From a virus, in the IMG/VR virus record IMGVR_UViG_3300030102_005770, positions 10,197 through 35,042 of that record: a DNA stretch of 24,846 bases; one strand, 5' to 3'. Of the stretch, positions 7,116-14,227 are shown in pieces (position 1 is the stretch's first letter; every line of letters starts with the position of its first letter). Made by a program: the position numbers and the translations under genes. The notes under the pieces are model-generated. The model was not told the origin of the DNA. It did no database searches and saw only the letters and a program-made list of their open reading frames with translations.

Positions 7116-7671
7116 GACTATTAATAGTTGAATTATTTTCAAATTCAGCATTAAAATTTGTATTTGCCCATGCCCATTCAGATGCGTGTACATCTTTAGG
7201 TTTCTGCCCAATGTCTTGATACATTCTAAACCACATAGGCAGTTGTCCACGTTTTACCCACCAAACTTCACCACCTAATTCTTGTATCATGTTTGCTTCA
7301 TTTTCGAATCTTACATCAGGTATTACCCAATTAATCTGTGGATTGTCTTTAAGTTTCTTTTTAACTAAACTAACCCATATGCCATCATAGAATCCATCTC
7401 TCATGCACTCTGTTCCAAACTTTTGCAGTACAAGTCTTGGAGTCACTTCATGTTTCAATTCCATACTCCAGAAAGGATCCATTTGTTCACGCCATTTTCT
7501 ACTCTGTTCTGTTTTGCCATCCAGTAGGTCTCTGTTCCAATCAAACATTGTGGCAACACTGTCTTTCAGTTTGTCTGCAAAAGACAATTTTACAAATGAA
7601 TGATCATCAACTAAATGATCTGCTATTGTGTCTTTGCCTGATCCAATCAAGCCACATATTCCTATAATCAT
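7045..7671 (-). CDS. Deoxynucleoside monophosphate kinase, T4 gene 1-like
   Basis: A 208-aa P-loop kinase. Residues 7-14 (GLIGSGKD) are the Walker A motif; the SFADKLKD stretch, the PRLVLQKFGTECMRDGF block and VIPDVRFENEA (Asp-Arg pair for nucleotide binding) match the phage dNMP kinase family represented by T4 gp1 (241 aa). It would phosphorylate dNMPs made from degraded host DNA or phage-made nucleotides on the way to dNTPs. Its ATG overlaps the TGA of the upstream oxygenase gene, and both are probably read from the sigma70 promoter at 8318-8346, fitting an early gene. The 3' end overlaps the opposing HNH-like gene. Confidence 0.88.
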   Translation of the reverse strand: MIIGICGLIGSGKDTIADHLVDDHSFVKLSFADKLKDSVATMFDWNRDLLDGKTEQSRKWREQMDPFWSMELKHEVTPRLVLQKFGTECMRDGFYDGIWVSLVKKKLKDNPQINWVIPDVRFENEANMIQELGGEVWWVKRGQLPMWFRMYQDIGQKPKDVHASEWAWANTNFNAEFENNSTINSLKNQVQDHLVSNGFLQGAKIFGS

Positions 7672-8309
7672 ATTTCTAATTGTTTTGTTCCTGATCCAAT
7701 TTTTCCTACAGGAAAACTATTAAAGGCCAAACTGATTCTTGCCACATCAGCAGGTTGAGGATATACTGTATGTTCCAACCAAGATGGAAACATCAATACT
7801 TCTCCTGGCTTAGGTTTAACACCATAGTAGTCTGTGTTGTATTCGTTTTTGTTGTTTTCTTCATACGTAAGTTGAACATTTTGATGTGCAATATTTGTGT
7901 ACAAATAAGGCTTCTCAAATATTATTGGTGCACAATCTGGTGTTGTTTCTATGTAGTACACACCACTTATCACACTGTTAGGATGTGAATGTTTATATAT
8001 TTGTTCGCCTTTGTTGTTTCTGTTGATCCAACTTGTTGTGATTCTAAATTCTTCTTTTATGCCCAGCACATCTTTTGTAAAATGTTTTAAACTTTTTTGT
8101 ATATTTGCTTTCAGTGATTTCAATTGGGGAGTATCCAATAAATGCATACCTCTATTTTCAGGTGGCAAGTGATCATCGGAATGATCTGTACCAACACTTT
8201 GTGGTGGGAAATCTAACTCTCTGATCCATGTTTTTTGGAGTACATCCAATTCACCTATTGGTGCTTTGTACAAAGGCACGGAGAATAATGGAATCATTTG
8301 ATGTTGCAT
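7668..8309 (-). CDS. 2OG-Fe(II) oxygenase-like protein (TIGR02466-type)
   Basis: A 213-aa double-stranded beta-helix protein. The region KHSHPNSVISGVYYI (His107-x-His109) and MFPSWLEHTVYPQ (His180), followed by Arg191 in ARISLAFN, give the metal- and 2-oxoglutarate-binding layout of the small oxygenases annotated as TIGR02466 in marine phages and bacteria. Such proteins hydroxylate unknown substrates. The first Met (8309) gives MQHQMIPLFSVPLY; Met5 at 8297 gives MIPLFSVPLY, closer to the usual family start. With the promoter ending about 8 bases before Met1 there is no room for a Shine-Dalgarno, so the start is uncertain. It heads an early pair with dNMP kinase. Confidence 0.8.
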   Translation of the reverse strand: MQHQMIPLFSVPLYKAPIGELDVLQKTWIRELDFPPQSVGTDHSDDHLPPENRGMHLLDTPQLKSLKANIQKSLKHFTKDVLGIKEEFRITTSWINRNNKGEQIYKHSHPNSVISGVYYIETTPDCAPIIFEKPYLYTNIAHQNVQLTYEENNKNEYNTDYYGVKPKPGEVLMFPSWLEHTVYPQPADVARISLAFNSFPVGKIGSGTKQLEI

Positions 8310-8317
8310 ATCATACG

Positions 8318-8346
8318 ATAATACAACAAAAATACTAATATGTCAA
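8318..8346 (-). promoter_or_regulatory. Consensus sigma70 early promoter (oxygenase-dNMP kinase)
   Basis: On the minus strand, TTGACA (8341-8346), a spacer of exactly 17 bases, and TATTAT (8318-8323). The -35 box is perfect and the -10 box has one mismatch to TATAAT. It fits in the 44-base gap between gp13 and the oxygenase gene. The predicted start of transcription falls within a few bases of the oxygenase ATG, so the message has essentially no leader. This is what an early phage gene read by unmodified host polymerase would carry. Confidence 0.8.
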
Positions 8347-8353
8347 TATGGAA

Positions 8354-9112
8354 TTAACCAATTAAGAATGAATAGCCTTGACCACCAGCAGTTTGAGTTT
8401 TGACTTCTTGTTCAAGTCGTTCCATTTCTGCCTGTGCTTCTTGTTTTAAAGTGTCACCATTTAATGACGTACCACCTTGTGGACCTGCTATTGTGTTGAA
8501 TTTGCTTCTGGCTTCACCAAGCATGAACTTGCATTTTGCCAAAGTGTAATCTTTGATCCATTTTTTTGCCAAATAATCTTTGAATAATTCTGAATCTGGT
8601 CTGTGCATATACACCATCATCAACACTTTTTCGTTTGCTCTTGGTCTTTGTAGAATAGTTAATTTTTTAGTTGTTGTGTTCCATTTGAATTCAATAAATG
8701 AACCAAACATACGTCCTACTAGTTCTTGGTATTGTGAAAACAAGTTGTATGTTGCTACACCACCCATATTAGAACTGGCTAAAAGGTATGTGTTTGTGTA
8801 TGCTAAATTGAATGGTTCAAAGATTGTACCACCGTCACCACCGCCTGATCTTGACCCAATTGATCTTCTGAATATTTGACGTACTTCTATTATTTCATTA
8901 GCAAGAGTGTAATCGTTGACATCATTTTCAAGGGGCAAAAAAATGTAACTTTCTTCAACAGAATTGTCTGATCTCTGTCTAAATCTGTCTAATGAGTCCT
9001 GCAATGCTGTTTCGTAGTGTGAAGGATCCAGTTCTACGTCTACCATTCCGCCACCTAGCGAATTGAATACGTAGTCAAATACCTCTTGTTTTTCTGTGGT
9101 TAAATTGCTCAT
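8354..9112 (-). CDS. gp13: Neck protein, T4 gp13-like
   Basis: A 252-aa protein (T4 gp13 is 309 aa). The N-terminal pattern NSLGGGMVDVELDPSHYETALQDSLDR, followed by RQRSDNSVEESYIFLPLE and DVNDYTLANEIIEVRQIFRR, is the recognisable start of gp13 in marine T4-like phages. In T4, gp13 with gp14 forms the neck ring that closes the head and receives the tail. A Gly-rich loop (SRSGGGDGG) is followed by LAYTNTYLL and FIEFKWNTTTKKLTIL; the C-terminus is Gln/Glu-rich and helical. A TAAGGATA ribosome site lies about 7 bases before the ATG and a GATAAATA octamer further up. It runs away from gp14, whereas in T4 the two genes are co-directional. Confidence 0.85.
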   Translation of the reverse strand: MSNLTTEKQEVFDYVFNSLGGGMVDVELDPSHYETALQDSLDRFRQRSDNSVEESYIFLPLENDVNDYTLANEIIEVRQIFRRSIGSRSGGGDGGTIFEPFNLAYTNTYLLASSNMGGVATYNLFSQYQELVGRMFGSFIEFKWNTTTKKLTILQRPRANEKVLMMVYMHRPDSELFKDYLAKKWIKDYTLAKCKFMLGEARSKFNTIAGPQGGTSLNGDTLKQEAQAEMERLEQEVKTQTAGGQGYSFLIG

Positions 9113-9130
9113 TTATAATATCCTTACTGA

Positions 9131-9138
9131 TATTTATC
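9131..9138 (-). promoter_or_regulatory. Late-promoter-like octamer GATAAATA before gp13
   Basis: On the minus strand GATAAATA lies 18 bases before the gp13 ATG, with a TAAGGATA ribosome site between. It mirrors the plus-strand octamer at 9153-9160. Confidence 0.65.
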
Positions 9139-9152
9139 AGTAGTGACCATCC

Positions 9153-9160
9153 GATAAATA
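9153..9160 (+). promoter_or_regulatory. Late-promoter-like octamer GATAAATA before gp14
   Basis: GATAAATA lies 7 bases before the gp14 ATG, with no Shine-Dalgarno in the gap (TAACAGT). Together with its mirror copy at 9131-9138 it forms a nine-base inverted repeat around a 14-base spacer, giving two back-to-back late promoters. It is the only late-type octamer I found on the plus strand, so it probably drives the entire gp14-to-cupin run. Confidence 0.65.
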
Positions 9161-9167
9161 TAACAGT

Positions 9168-10325
9168 ATGCCAAGATTAAGTCTATATAAACCCGAAAAA
9201 GGTCATGATTACACGTTTTTAGATAAAACAGTAGCAGAAATGTTCACTGTTGGCGGTACTGATGTCTTTGTACACAAATACCTAGGACCTAAGAATCCAA
9301 GTGAGGACGATGCCACAGCGGCTGAACCAAGATACAATGCTGTAAAAGAAACCAACATTCAGGATATGTTATTCCTAGAAAATAGGGATAGAAAGTATGA
9401 TCCTGATGTGTACAAACTTCGTGGAATTTATAATGTTGCAGACATAGACTTTGATATGAGTCAATTTGGACTTTTCCTAGCCAATGACACACTGTTTATG
9501 ACTATACCTATCACTTCAAGTGTAAAAACTTTGGGCAGAAAAATTATGCCAGGTGATGTATTTGAATTACCACATCTAAAAGATGAATATGCGTTGAATG
9601 ATTTTCAAGTTGCACTCAAACGTTTTTATGTTGTAGAAGATATCAACAGAGCGGCAGAAGGTTTTTCACCTACTTGGTATCCACATCTTTACAGAGTAAA
9701 ATTAAAACAAATTTACGACTCACAAGAATTTAAAGACATACTTGATTTGCCTACAGAAGAAGGTTCTTCACAAAAATTACGTGATGTACTTTCTACATAT
9801 GAACAAGAAATGCAAATTAATAATGCAGTTGTACAACAAGCAGAAGCAGATTCCGGCAAGTCAGGATATGATATTGCACATTTTTACACTCTACAAGTTG
9901 ATGATAAAGGCAAACCTGAACTTGTTACAACAGATACAACACAATTAGATACAACTACACAAAATACACTAGCAGATAGAGTAAATCAAACACCTAGTAA
10001 AACTGGTTATGATGGTTACTTGTTAGGTGACGGACTTGCACCTAATGGAGAAGTATTTGGATTTGGAATAAGTTTCCCAACTGCTTCAGACAAAGGCGAT
10101 TATTTTTTACGTACTGACTTCTTACCAAATAGATTGTTTAGATATGATGGTGGACGTTGGGTGAAAATGGAAGATAATATACGTCATACATTGTCACAAA
10201 CAGATACAAGAGCAAATCAAAAAGGAACGTTTATCAATAATACAAAAACTAGAAATGTTGGTGGCGAAACTGTAAAAGAAAGACAAAGTTTATCAAAAGC
10301 ATTAAGACCTAAGGCGGATGGATAA
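9168..10325 (+). CDS. gp14: Neck protein, T4 gp14-like, with C-terminal extension
   Basis: A 385-aa protein. The blocks MPRLSLYKPEKGHDY, EMFTVGGTDVFVHKYLGP, FLENRDRKYDPDVYKLRGIYNV, DFDMSQFGLFLANDTLF and GDVFELPHLKDEYALND are the signature of the gp14 neck protein of marine T4-like phages; T4 gp14 itself is 256 aa. It partners gp13 in the neck. Residues about 195-385 form an extra region rich in Gln/Thr/Asp that includes, at 310-332, the short aromatic motif GDYFLRT...LFRYDGGRW also seen in gp15 and gp18. The ATG has no Shine-Dalgarno; a late octamer ends 7 bases ahead. Its TAA overlaps the ATG of the 53-aa gene. Confidence 0.83.
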   Translation: MPRLSLYKPEKGHDYTFLDKTVAEMFTVGGTDVFVHKYLGPKNPSEDDATAAEPRYNAVKETNIQDMLFLENRDRKYDPDVYKLRGIYNVADIDFDMSQFGLFLANDTLFMTIPITSSVKTLGRKIMPGDVFELPHLKDEYALNDFQVALKRFYVVEDINRAAEGFSPTWYPHLYRVKLKQIYDSQEFKDILDLPTEEGSSQKLRDVLSTYEQEMQINNAVVQQAEADSGKSGYDIAHFYTLQVDDKGKPELVTTDTTQLDTTTQNTLADRVNQTPSKTGYDGYLLGDGLAPNGEVFGFGISFPTASDKGDYFLRTDFLPNRLFRYDGGRWVKMEDNIRHTLSQTDTRANQKGTFINNTKTRNVGGETVKERQSLSKALRPKADG

Positions 10326-10486
10326 TGAAATTAAAAGAGTTATTTGGCATAGTCGGTATACCAATGGATCATACAGCAGGACCGCAAGGACTTAAAAAGG
10401 TAACTAAAAATTATATGGGGAAAGTAAGAACGTATTACGCACCTAAAAGTAAAAAATTTAACGAAAAGAATAAAGAGAAAAAATAA
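10325..10486 (+). CDS. Small basic hypothetical protein between gp14 and gp15
   Basis: A 53-aa reading frame, starting MKLKELFGIVGIPMDHTAG and ending in a Lys/Glu/Asn-rich tail (EKNKEKK). The start overlaps the gp14 stop (TAATG) and the stop overlaps the gp15 start in the same TAATG way, which strongly argues that it is a true coupled gene. It is highly basic, with about 15 lysines and one arginine, has no membrane segment, and could bind nucleic acid or a neck/tail surface. I do not recognise a family. Confidence 0.7.
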   Translation: MKLKELFGIVGIPMDHTAGPQGLKKVTKNYMGKVRTYYAPKSKKFNEKNKEKK

Positions 10487-11943
10487 TGCAACATTTTTAC
10501 GATGGACAAATTAGAAGATATATTACTCAATTAATTCGTCTATTAAGCAATTTTTCATACAAAGATGGCGATGGCGCATTAAGACAAGTGCCTGTAATGT
10601 ACGGAAACATCACAAGACAAGTTGCTCACATTATTAGAGACAATTCTGAAAATAAATTGCCTTCTGTTCCAAGAATGGCGGCATACGTTACTAACTTAGA
10701 AATGGACAGAACACGAATTGCAGATGCAAGTTTTGTGAGTAAAATACACATTAGAGAACGTGCATATGACAGCAATAATAAAGAGTATCTAAACACTCAA
10801 GGAAAAAACGTGACTGTAGAACGTTTGATGCCTACACCTTACACACTAACAATGACTGTTGATATGTGGACAAGTAATACAGAACAAAAATTACAAATTA
10901 TGGAACAAATTATGATGTTGTTCAACCCTAGTTTAGAAATACAAACAACTGACAACTATGTGGACTGGACAAGTTTAAGTGTGGTTGAGTTAACGAATAT
11001 ATCATTTGCTTCTAATACAATTCCAACAGGCACAGAAACAGAAATAGATGTCGCATCAATGACTTTTACAATGCCTATATACATTAGTCCACCTACAAAA
11101 GTTAAAAAGTTAGGAGTGATAACTCATATCATCACAAGTATATTCAATGAAAGAACAGGAAATATAGATTTAAGTCAAACAATGCCTGAACTTATGGCGT
11201 ATCAAGATGATTACGAAAAAAGTATTAAAGCAGACATTAGAGCAAGTGCAGATGGCACTATTGATTCGAGTGTTGCAACAAGAAAAGATACAAGTTCTGT
11301 ACAAGGAACAACAGGCACACAATTTGATGTGTATGTGTTAAACAGTGTTGTACAAATTATAGACAAAGGTGTTATTGGCGGAATAGTATGGGACGGATAT
11401 TTAGATGTTATTCCAAATTTCAAAACAGGATTAAGTCAAATATCTCTACATAGAGAAGGAATAGATGTACCAGTGATTGGTACAGTTGCAGTGAATGAAA
11501 CAAATCCTTTCCAACTGCTAGTTACTTGGGACGAAGACACTATTCCAACTGATACAGTAATTGTTGGCCCTGTAGATACAAGAGGTTCTGTGGACTTTAT
11601 AGTTGATCCAACAACATACAATCCATCAGGTGTTAAACAAAATGGAAAAAGATTATTATTATTAAAAGATATAGGCAGTGCTTCAAATGTTGATGGCGCA
11701 GATGCTTGGAAAGGTGACAGTAATATTGATTTGGTAGCAGGTGCTAATGACATTGTTGAATGGAATGGTACTAATTGGGAAATAATTTTTGATGCAAGTG
11801 CTAATCCTGATCCAGGCGACAGCACATTTATACCTTCATACATTACCAATTTAAAAACAGGTGTACAATACAAATGGAATGGTAGTGAATGGTTATTATC
11901 GTTCGAAGGCGAATATCGAAAAGGCACTTGGAAGATCTCCTAG
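10486..11943 (+). CDS. gp15: Tail sheath stabiliser, T4 gp15-like, extended
   Basis: A 485-aa protein. Residues 1-220 match T4 gp15 (272 aa) in order: HFYDGQIRRYITQLIRLLSN (T4 YFYNSSFRRYATLMGDLFSN), VPVMYGN, LPSVPRMAAYVTNLE, the PTPYTLTMTVDMWTSN block, QIMEQIMMLFNPSLE and FTMPIYISPP. In T4, gp15 caps the head-proximal end of the tail and joins it to the neck. The other 265 residues are an added domain with two short aromatic motifs near the C-terminus (IVEWNGTNWE at about 423-432 and YKWNGSEWL at 462-470), like those in gp18 and gp14. Start overlaps the 53-aa gene stop. The Nudix gene follows after 16 bases. Confidence 0.85.
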   Translation: MQHFYDGQIRRYITQLIRLLSNFSYKDGDGALRQVPVMYGNITRQVAHIIRDNSENKLPSVPRMAAYVTNLEMDRTRIADASFVSKIHIRERAYDSNNKEYLNTQGKNVTVERLMPTPYTLTMTVDMWTSNTEQKLQIMEQIMMLFNPSLEIQTTDNYVDWTSLSVVELTNISFASNTIPTGTETEIDVASMTFTMPIYISPPTKVKKLGVITHIITSIFNERTGNIDLSQTMPELMAYQDDYEKSIKADIRASADGTIDSSVATRKDTSSVQGTTGTQFDVYVLNSVVQIIDKGVIGGIVWDGYLDVIPNFKTGLSQISLHREGIDVPVIGTVAVNETNPFQLLVTWDEDTIPTDTVIVGPVDTRGSVDFIVDPTTYNPSGVKQNGKRLLLLKDIGSASNVDGADAWKGDSNIDLVAGANDIVEWNGTNWEIIFDASANPDPGDSTFIPSYITNLKTGVQYKWNGSEWLLSFEGEYRKGTWKIS

Positions 11944-11959
11944 TCACATAATTAATTAC

Positions 11960-12391
11960 ATGAGCAGTAAAATAACCGGGTGTGGAGCACTCTTCTACAC
12001 TTTAGACACACAACGTTTCTTGTTGTTACATAGAACGCAAAGTAAACAAAATCAAGTTTGGGGACTAGTTGGAGGTACAACTACCAATGAAAATTTATGG
12101 GAAGGTCTTCAAAGAGAAATAAAAGAGGAAATTGGTGACCAGAATATTATTAAAAGGATACCAATGGAAACCTTTATCAGTAATGATGAAAACTTTTTGT
12201 ATCACACATACATCTGCGTTGTTGAAAAAGAATTTATTCCAAAATTGAATACAGAACACGATGGCTATGCCTGGGTAAGTTTTGGTCATTGGCCCAAACC
12301 TTTGCATCAAGGATTACGCAAAACTATCCAAAATAAAATGAATCAATTAAAATTGGATACTGTGTTCAAAATGTTAAAATTAATGCAATGA
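11960..12391 (+). CDS. Nudix hydrolase
   Basis: A 143-aa protein if started at the ATG at 11960 (MSSKITGCGALFY). The frame is open upstream into gp15, but a start there would overlap gp15 by over 80 bases and add unrelated sequence. The complete Nudix box is present from Gly38: G-x5-E-x7-REIKEEIGD, with all metal-binding glutamates. Upstream of it is the usual substrate strand (RFLLLHRTQSKQNQVWGLVGG). Nudix enzymes cleave X-diphosphate bonds in nucleotides or nucleotide sugars; the substrate cannot be read from sequence. T4-like marine phages often carry one. Its TGA overlaps the hldE ATG, so it is the first gene of the sugar-nucleotide block, though no clear Shine-Dalgarno is seen. Confidence 0.86.
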   Translation: MSSKITGCGALFYTLDTQRFLLLHRTQSKQNQVWGLVGGTTTNENLWEGLQREIKEEIGDQNIIKRIPMETFISNDENFLYHTYICVVEKEFIPKLNTEHDGYAWVSFGHWPKPLHQGLRKTIQNKMNQLKLDTVFKMLKLMQ

Positions 12392-13647
12392 TTAAAATAA
12401 TTGGTGACGTAATGTTGGACTCCTGGATTGAAGGAGATTGTGATAGAGTCAGTCCAGAAGCACCAGTCATTGTACTCAAAGAGAAAACAAAAGACTTCAA
12501 CGTTGGAGGGGCAGGAAACCTCGCTTTAAACCTGTCAAACTTGGGCACAGACACGTGGCTATATGGTGCCGTGGGCAAAGACATTGCCGGGCACAAAATC
12601 ATTGAAATTTTACTGCAAAATAACATATCGTCACGTGTTTGCCAAGATGCTGAAATGACCACAACCAAAACAAGAATGGTAGGACAAAATGGTCAACATC
12701 TGTTAAGAGTAGACAAAGAACTATCATATACCAAAAGCACAGTTGAAGATGAATTATTGAAAGACCTTGTAGATACTGACACTGTTTTAATCAGCGATTA
12801 CAACAAAGGAGTAATACAAAAAGATACAGTCCAAAAAATTTTAACAAAATGTAAAAATGTTTATGTAGATCCAAAGCAAGGATTCAGTAGATATATTGGA
12901 GCATTTTTAGTAAAACCAAACATGAAAGAATACGAAGCATGGTTTGGCAAATTTAACATTGAAATTGCACAACAAAAATGTGTATTCAATTTGTGGACAT
13001 GGTTAATTGTAACTGATGGTGCTAATGGCATTCATGTGGTTAGCAAAGATTCATACACACATATAAAAGGTGATGCAATTGAAGTATCAGATGTTAGCGG
13101 TGCAGGTGATTCTGTGCTTGCCATAATTGCTCATTACAGTCAATACAAAGATATTCCTAGTGCTTGTGAACTTGCATATAAAGGTGCTCAAAAAATTGTA
13201 CAAAAAAGAGGAGTATCTGTGATTTCTAAAACAGATGTTGAAGACACAGTGGTATGGACAAATGGTGTGTTTGATATATTGCATAAAGGACATTTAGAAT
13301 TATTAAAATTTGCAAAACAACAGGGAGATATTCTGATTGTTGGCATTAATTCTGACTCCAGTGTAAAAAGATTAAAGGGCGATGATAGACCATATAATAA
13401 TGCTCTAATACGTGAACAACAATTATTACAATTACCTTGGGTAGATAAAGTGGTTGTGTTTAATGAAGATACTCCAATAGAAGCAATAAAAAATAATGGA
13501 CCAGACATCATAGTCAAAGGTGGAGATTACACTGTGGCAACAACAGTAGGAAATGAATTAGCAGATGTAAAAATTTTTCCCACAGTACAAGGTTTTTCGA
13601 CATCTAATATAGTGGACAAAGTAAATGAACAAAACAATAAAAAATAA
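12388..13647 (+). CDS. hldE: Bifunctional heptose-7-phosphate kinase / heptose-1-phosphate adenylyltransferase
   Basis: A 419-aa two-domain enzyme (E. coli HldE is 477 aa). The kinase domain, about 1-285, is of the PfkB type: IIGDVMLDSWIEGDCDRVSPEAP, VGGAGNLALNLSNLG, ISDYNKG, VYVDPKQG, LVKPNMKEYEA, and DVSGAGD at 235-241 with catalytic Asp241. The second domain, from about 288, is a HxGH nucleotidyltransferase: TNGVFDILHKGH (His299, His302), VKRLKGDDRPYN, VKGGDY and FSTSNIV, as in bacterial HldE. It would phosphorylate D-glycero-D-manno-heptose 7-phosphate at C1 and later add AMP to heptose 1-phosphate, in the cytoplasm. Both active sites look intact. The ATG overlaps the Nudix stop; the 3' end overlaps the next gene by 23 bases. 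Confidence 0.93.
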   Translation: MIKIIGDVMLDSWIEGDCDRVSPEAPVIVLKEKTKDFNVGGAGNLALNLSNLGTDTWLYGAVGKDIAGHKIIEILLQNNISSRVCQDAEMTTTKTRMVGQNGQHLLRVDKELSYTKSTVEDELLKDLVDTDTVLISDYNKGVIQKDTVQKILTKCKNVYVDPKQGFSRYIGAFLVKPNMKEYEAWFGKFNIEIAQQKCVFNLWTWLIVTDGANGIHVVSKDSYTHIKGDAIEVSDVSGAGDSVLAIIAHYSQYKDIPSACELAYKGAQKIVQKRGVSVISKTDVEDTVVWTNGVFDILHKGHLELLKFAKQQGDILIVGINSDSSVKRLKGDDRPYNNALIREQQLLQLPWVDKVVVFNEDTPIEAIKNNGPDIIVKGGDYTVATTVGNELADVKIFPTVQGFSTSNIVDKVNEQNNKK

Positions 13648-14227
13648 TAAAATTATAATTACAGATGCGTTGAGTAAAGAACAATTTCAAAGCATTAAAG
13701 ATATAATGTTTAGTGATAAATTTCCTTGGTTTTATCAAGACCACGTTGTACATCCTCACCAAGCAAACACAGATGAAAGATTACAAATACAATTTGTACA
13801 CAAATTTCACGAAGTAAGCAACATTGTGACAGGACCAGAACTATGGAATATGTTAATACCGATATTTGCTGTGTTACAACCACATACTTTTCTACGTGTC
13901 AAAGCAAATAATATACCCAGTCAGAGTGAGATCATAACTCATGGTATGCATTGTGATGTAAGTGTGCCATTAAGTTACACAGCAATTTTTTATTGTAATA
14001 CAAACAACGGATACACAGAATTCAAAGATGGCGATAAAGTACCTAGTGTTGAGAACTCTATGGTTATATTTCCTAGTTATATGGAACACTCTGGCAGTAC
14101 TTGTACAGATAAAAGGTCAAGAGTAAACATTAATATAAATTATGTAGCACATCATACAGACGAATTGACAAAAGATATAGCGCCAAAAGGCTCAGAGGAA
14201 ATTATAAAATTGTGGAGTAACACGTGA
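13625..14227 (+). CDS. 2OG-Fe(II) oxygenase-like protein within the heptose block
   Basis: A 200-aa protein. The segment ITHGMHCDVSVPLSYTAIFYCN contains the His109-x-Asp111 metal pair; MVIFPSYMEHSG supplies the distal His155, and Arg164/Arg166 (KRSRVNININY) lies where the 2-oxoglutarate-binding arginine is expected. This is the prolyl-4-hydroxylase-like oxygenase layout. It is distinct in sequence from the oxygenase at 7668-8309, which has His-x-His. It starts inside the end of hldE (23-base overlap) and its TGA overlaps the GTG start of hldD, so it is co-translated with both heptose genes. Placement suggests a substrate linked to surface sugars, but that is only inference. Confidence 0.82.
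   Translation: MNKTIKNNKIIITDALSKEQFQSIKDIMFSDKFPWFYQDHVVHPHQANTDERLQIQFVHKFHEVSNIVTGPELWNMLIPIFAVLQPHTFLRVKANNIPSQSEIITHGMHCDVSVPLSYTAIFYCNTNNGYTEFKDGDKVPSVENSMVIFPSYMEHSGSTCTDKRSRVNININYVAHHTDELTKDIAPKGSEEIIKLWSNT

Noticed and set aside
11436-11927. A 163-codon minus-strand frame opposite gp15
   Set aside because: It is antisense to the Gly/Thr-rich extension of gp15, has no recognisable motif and no promoter or ribosome site.
11861-11959. An upstream start for the Nudix gene inside gp15
   Set aside because: The extra residues are the out-of-frame reading of the gp15 end and precede the first conserved Nudix strand. The ATG at 11960 gives a normal family length.
11925-11962. Possible sigma70-like promoter (TTGGAA ... 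ATTAAT) ahead of the Nudix gene
   Set aside because: Both boxes have several mismatches and lie in AT-rich sequence; nothing separates it from chance.
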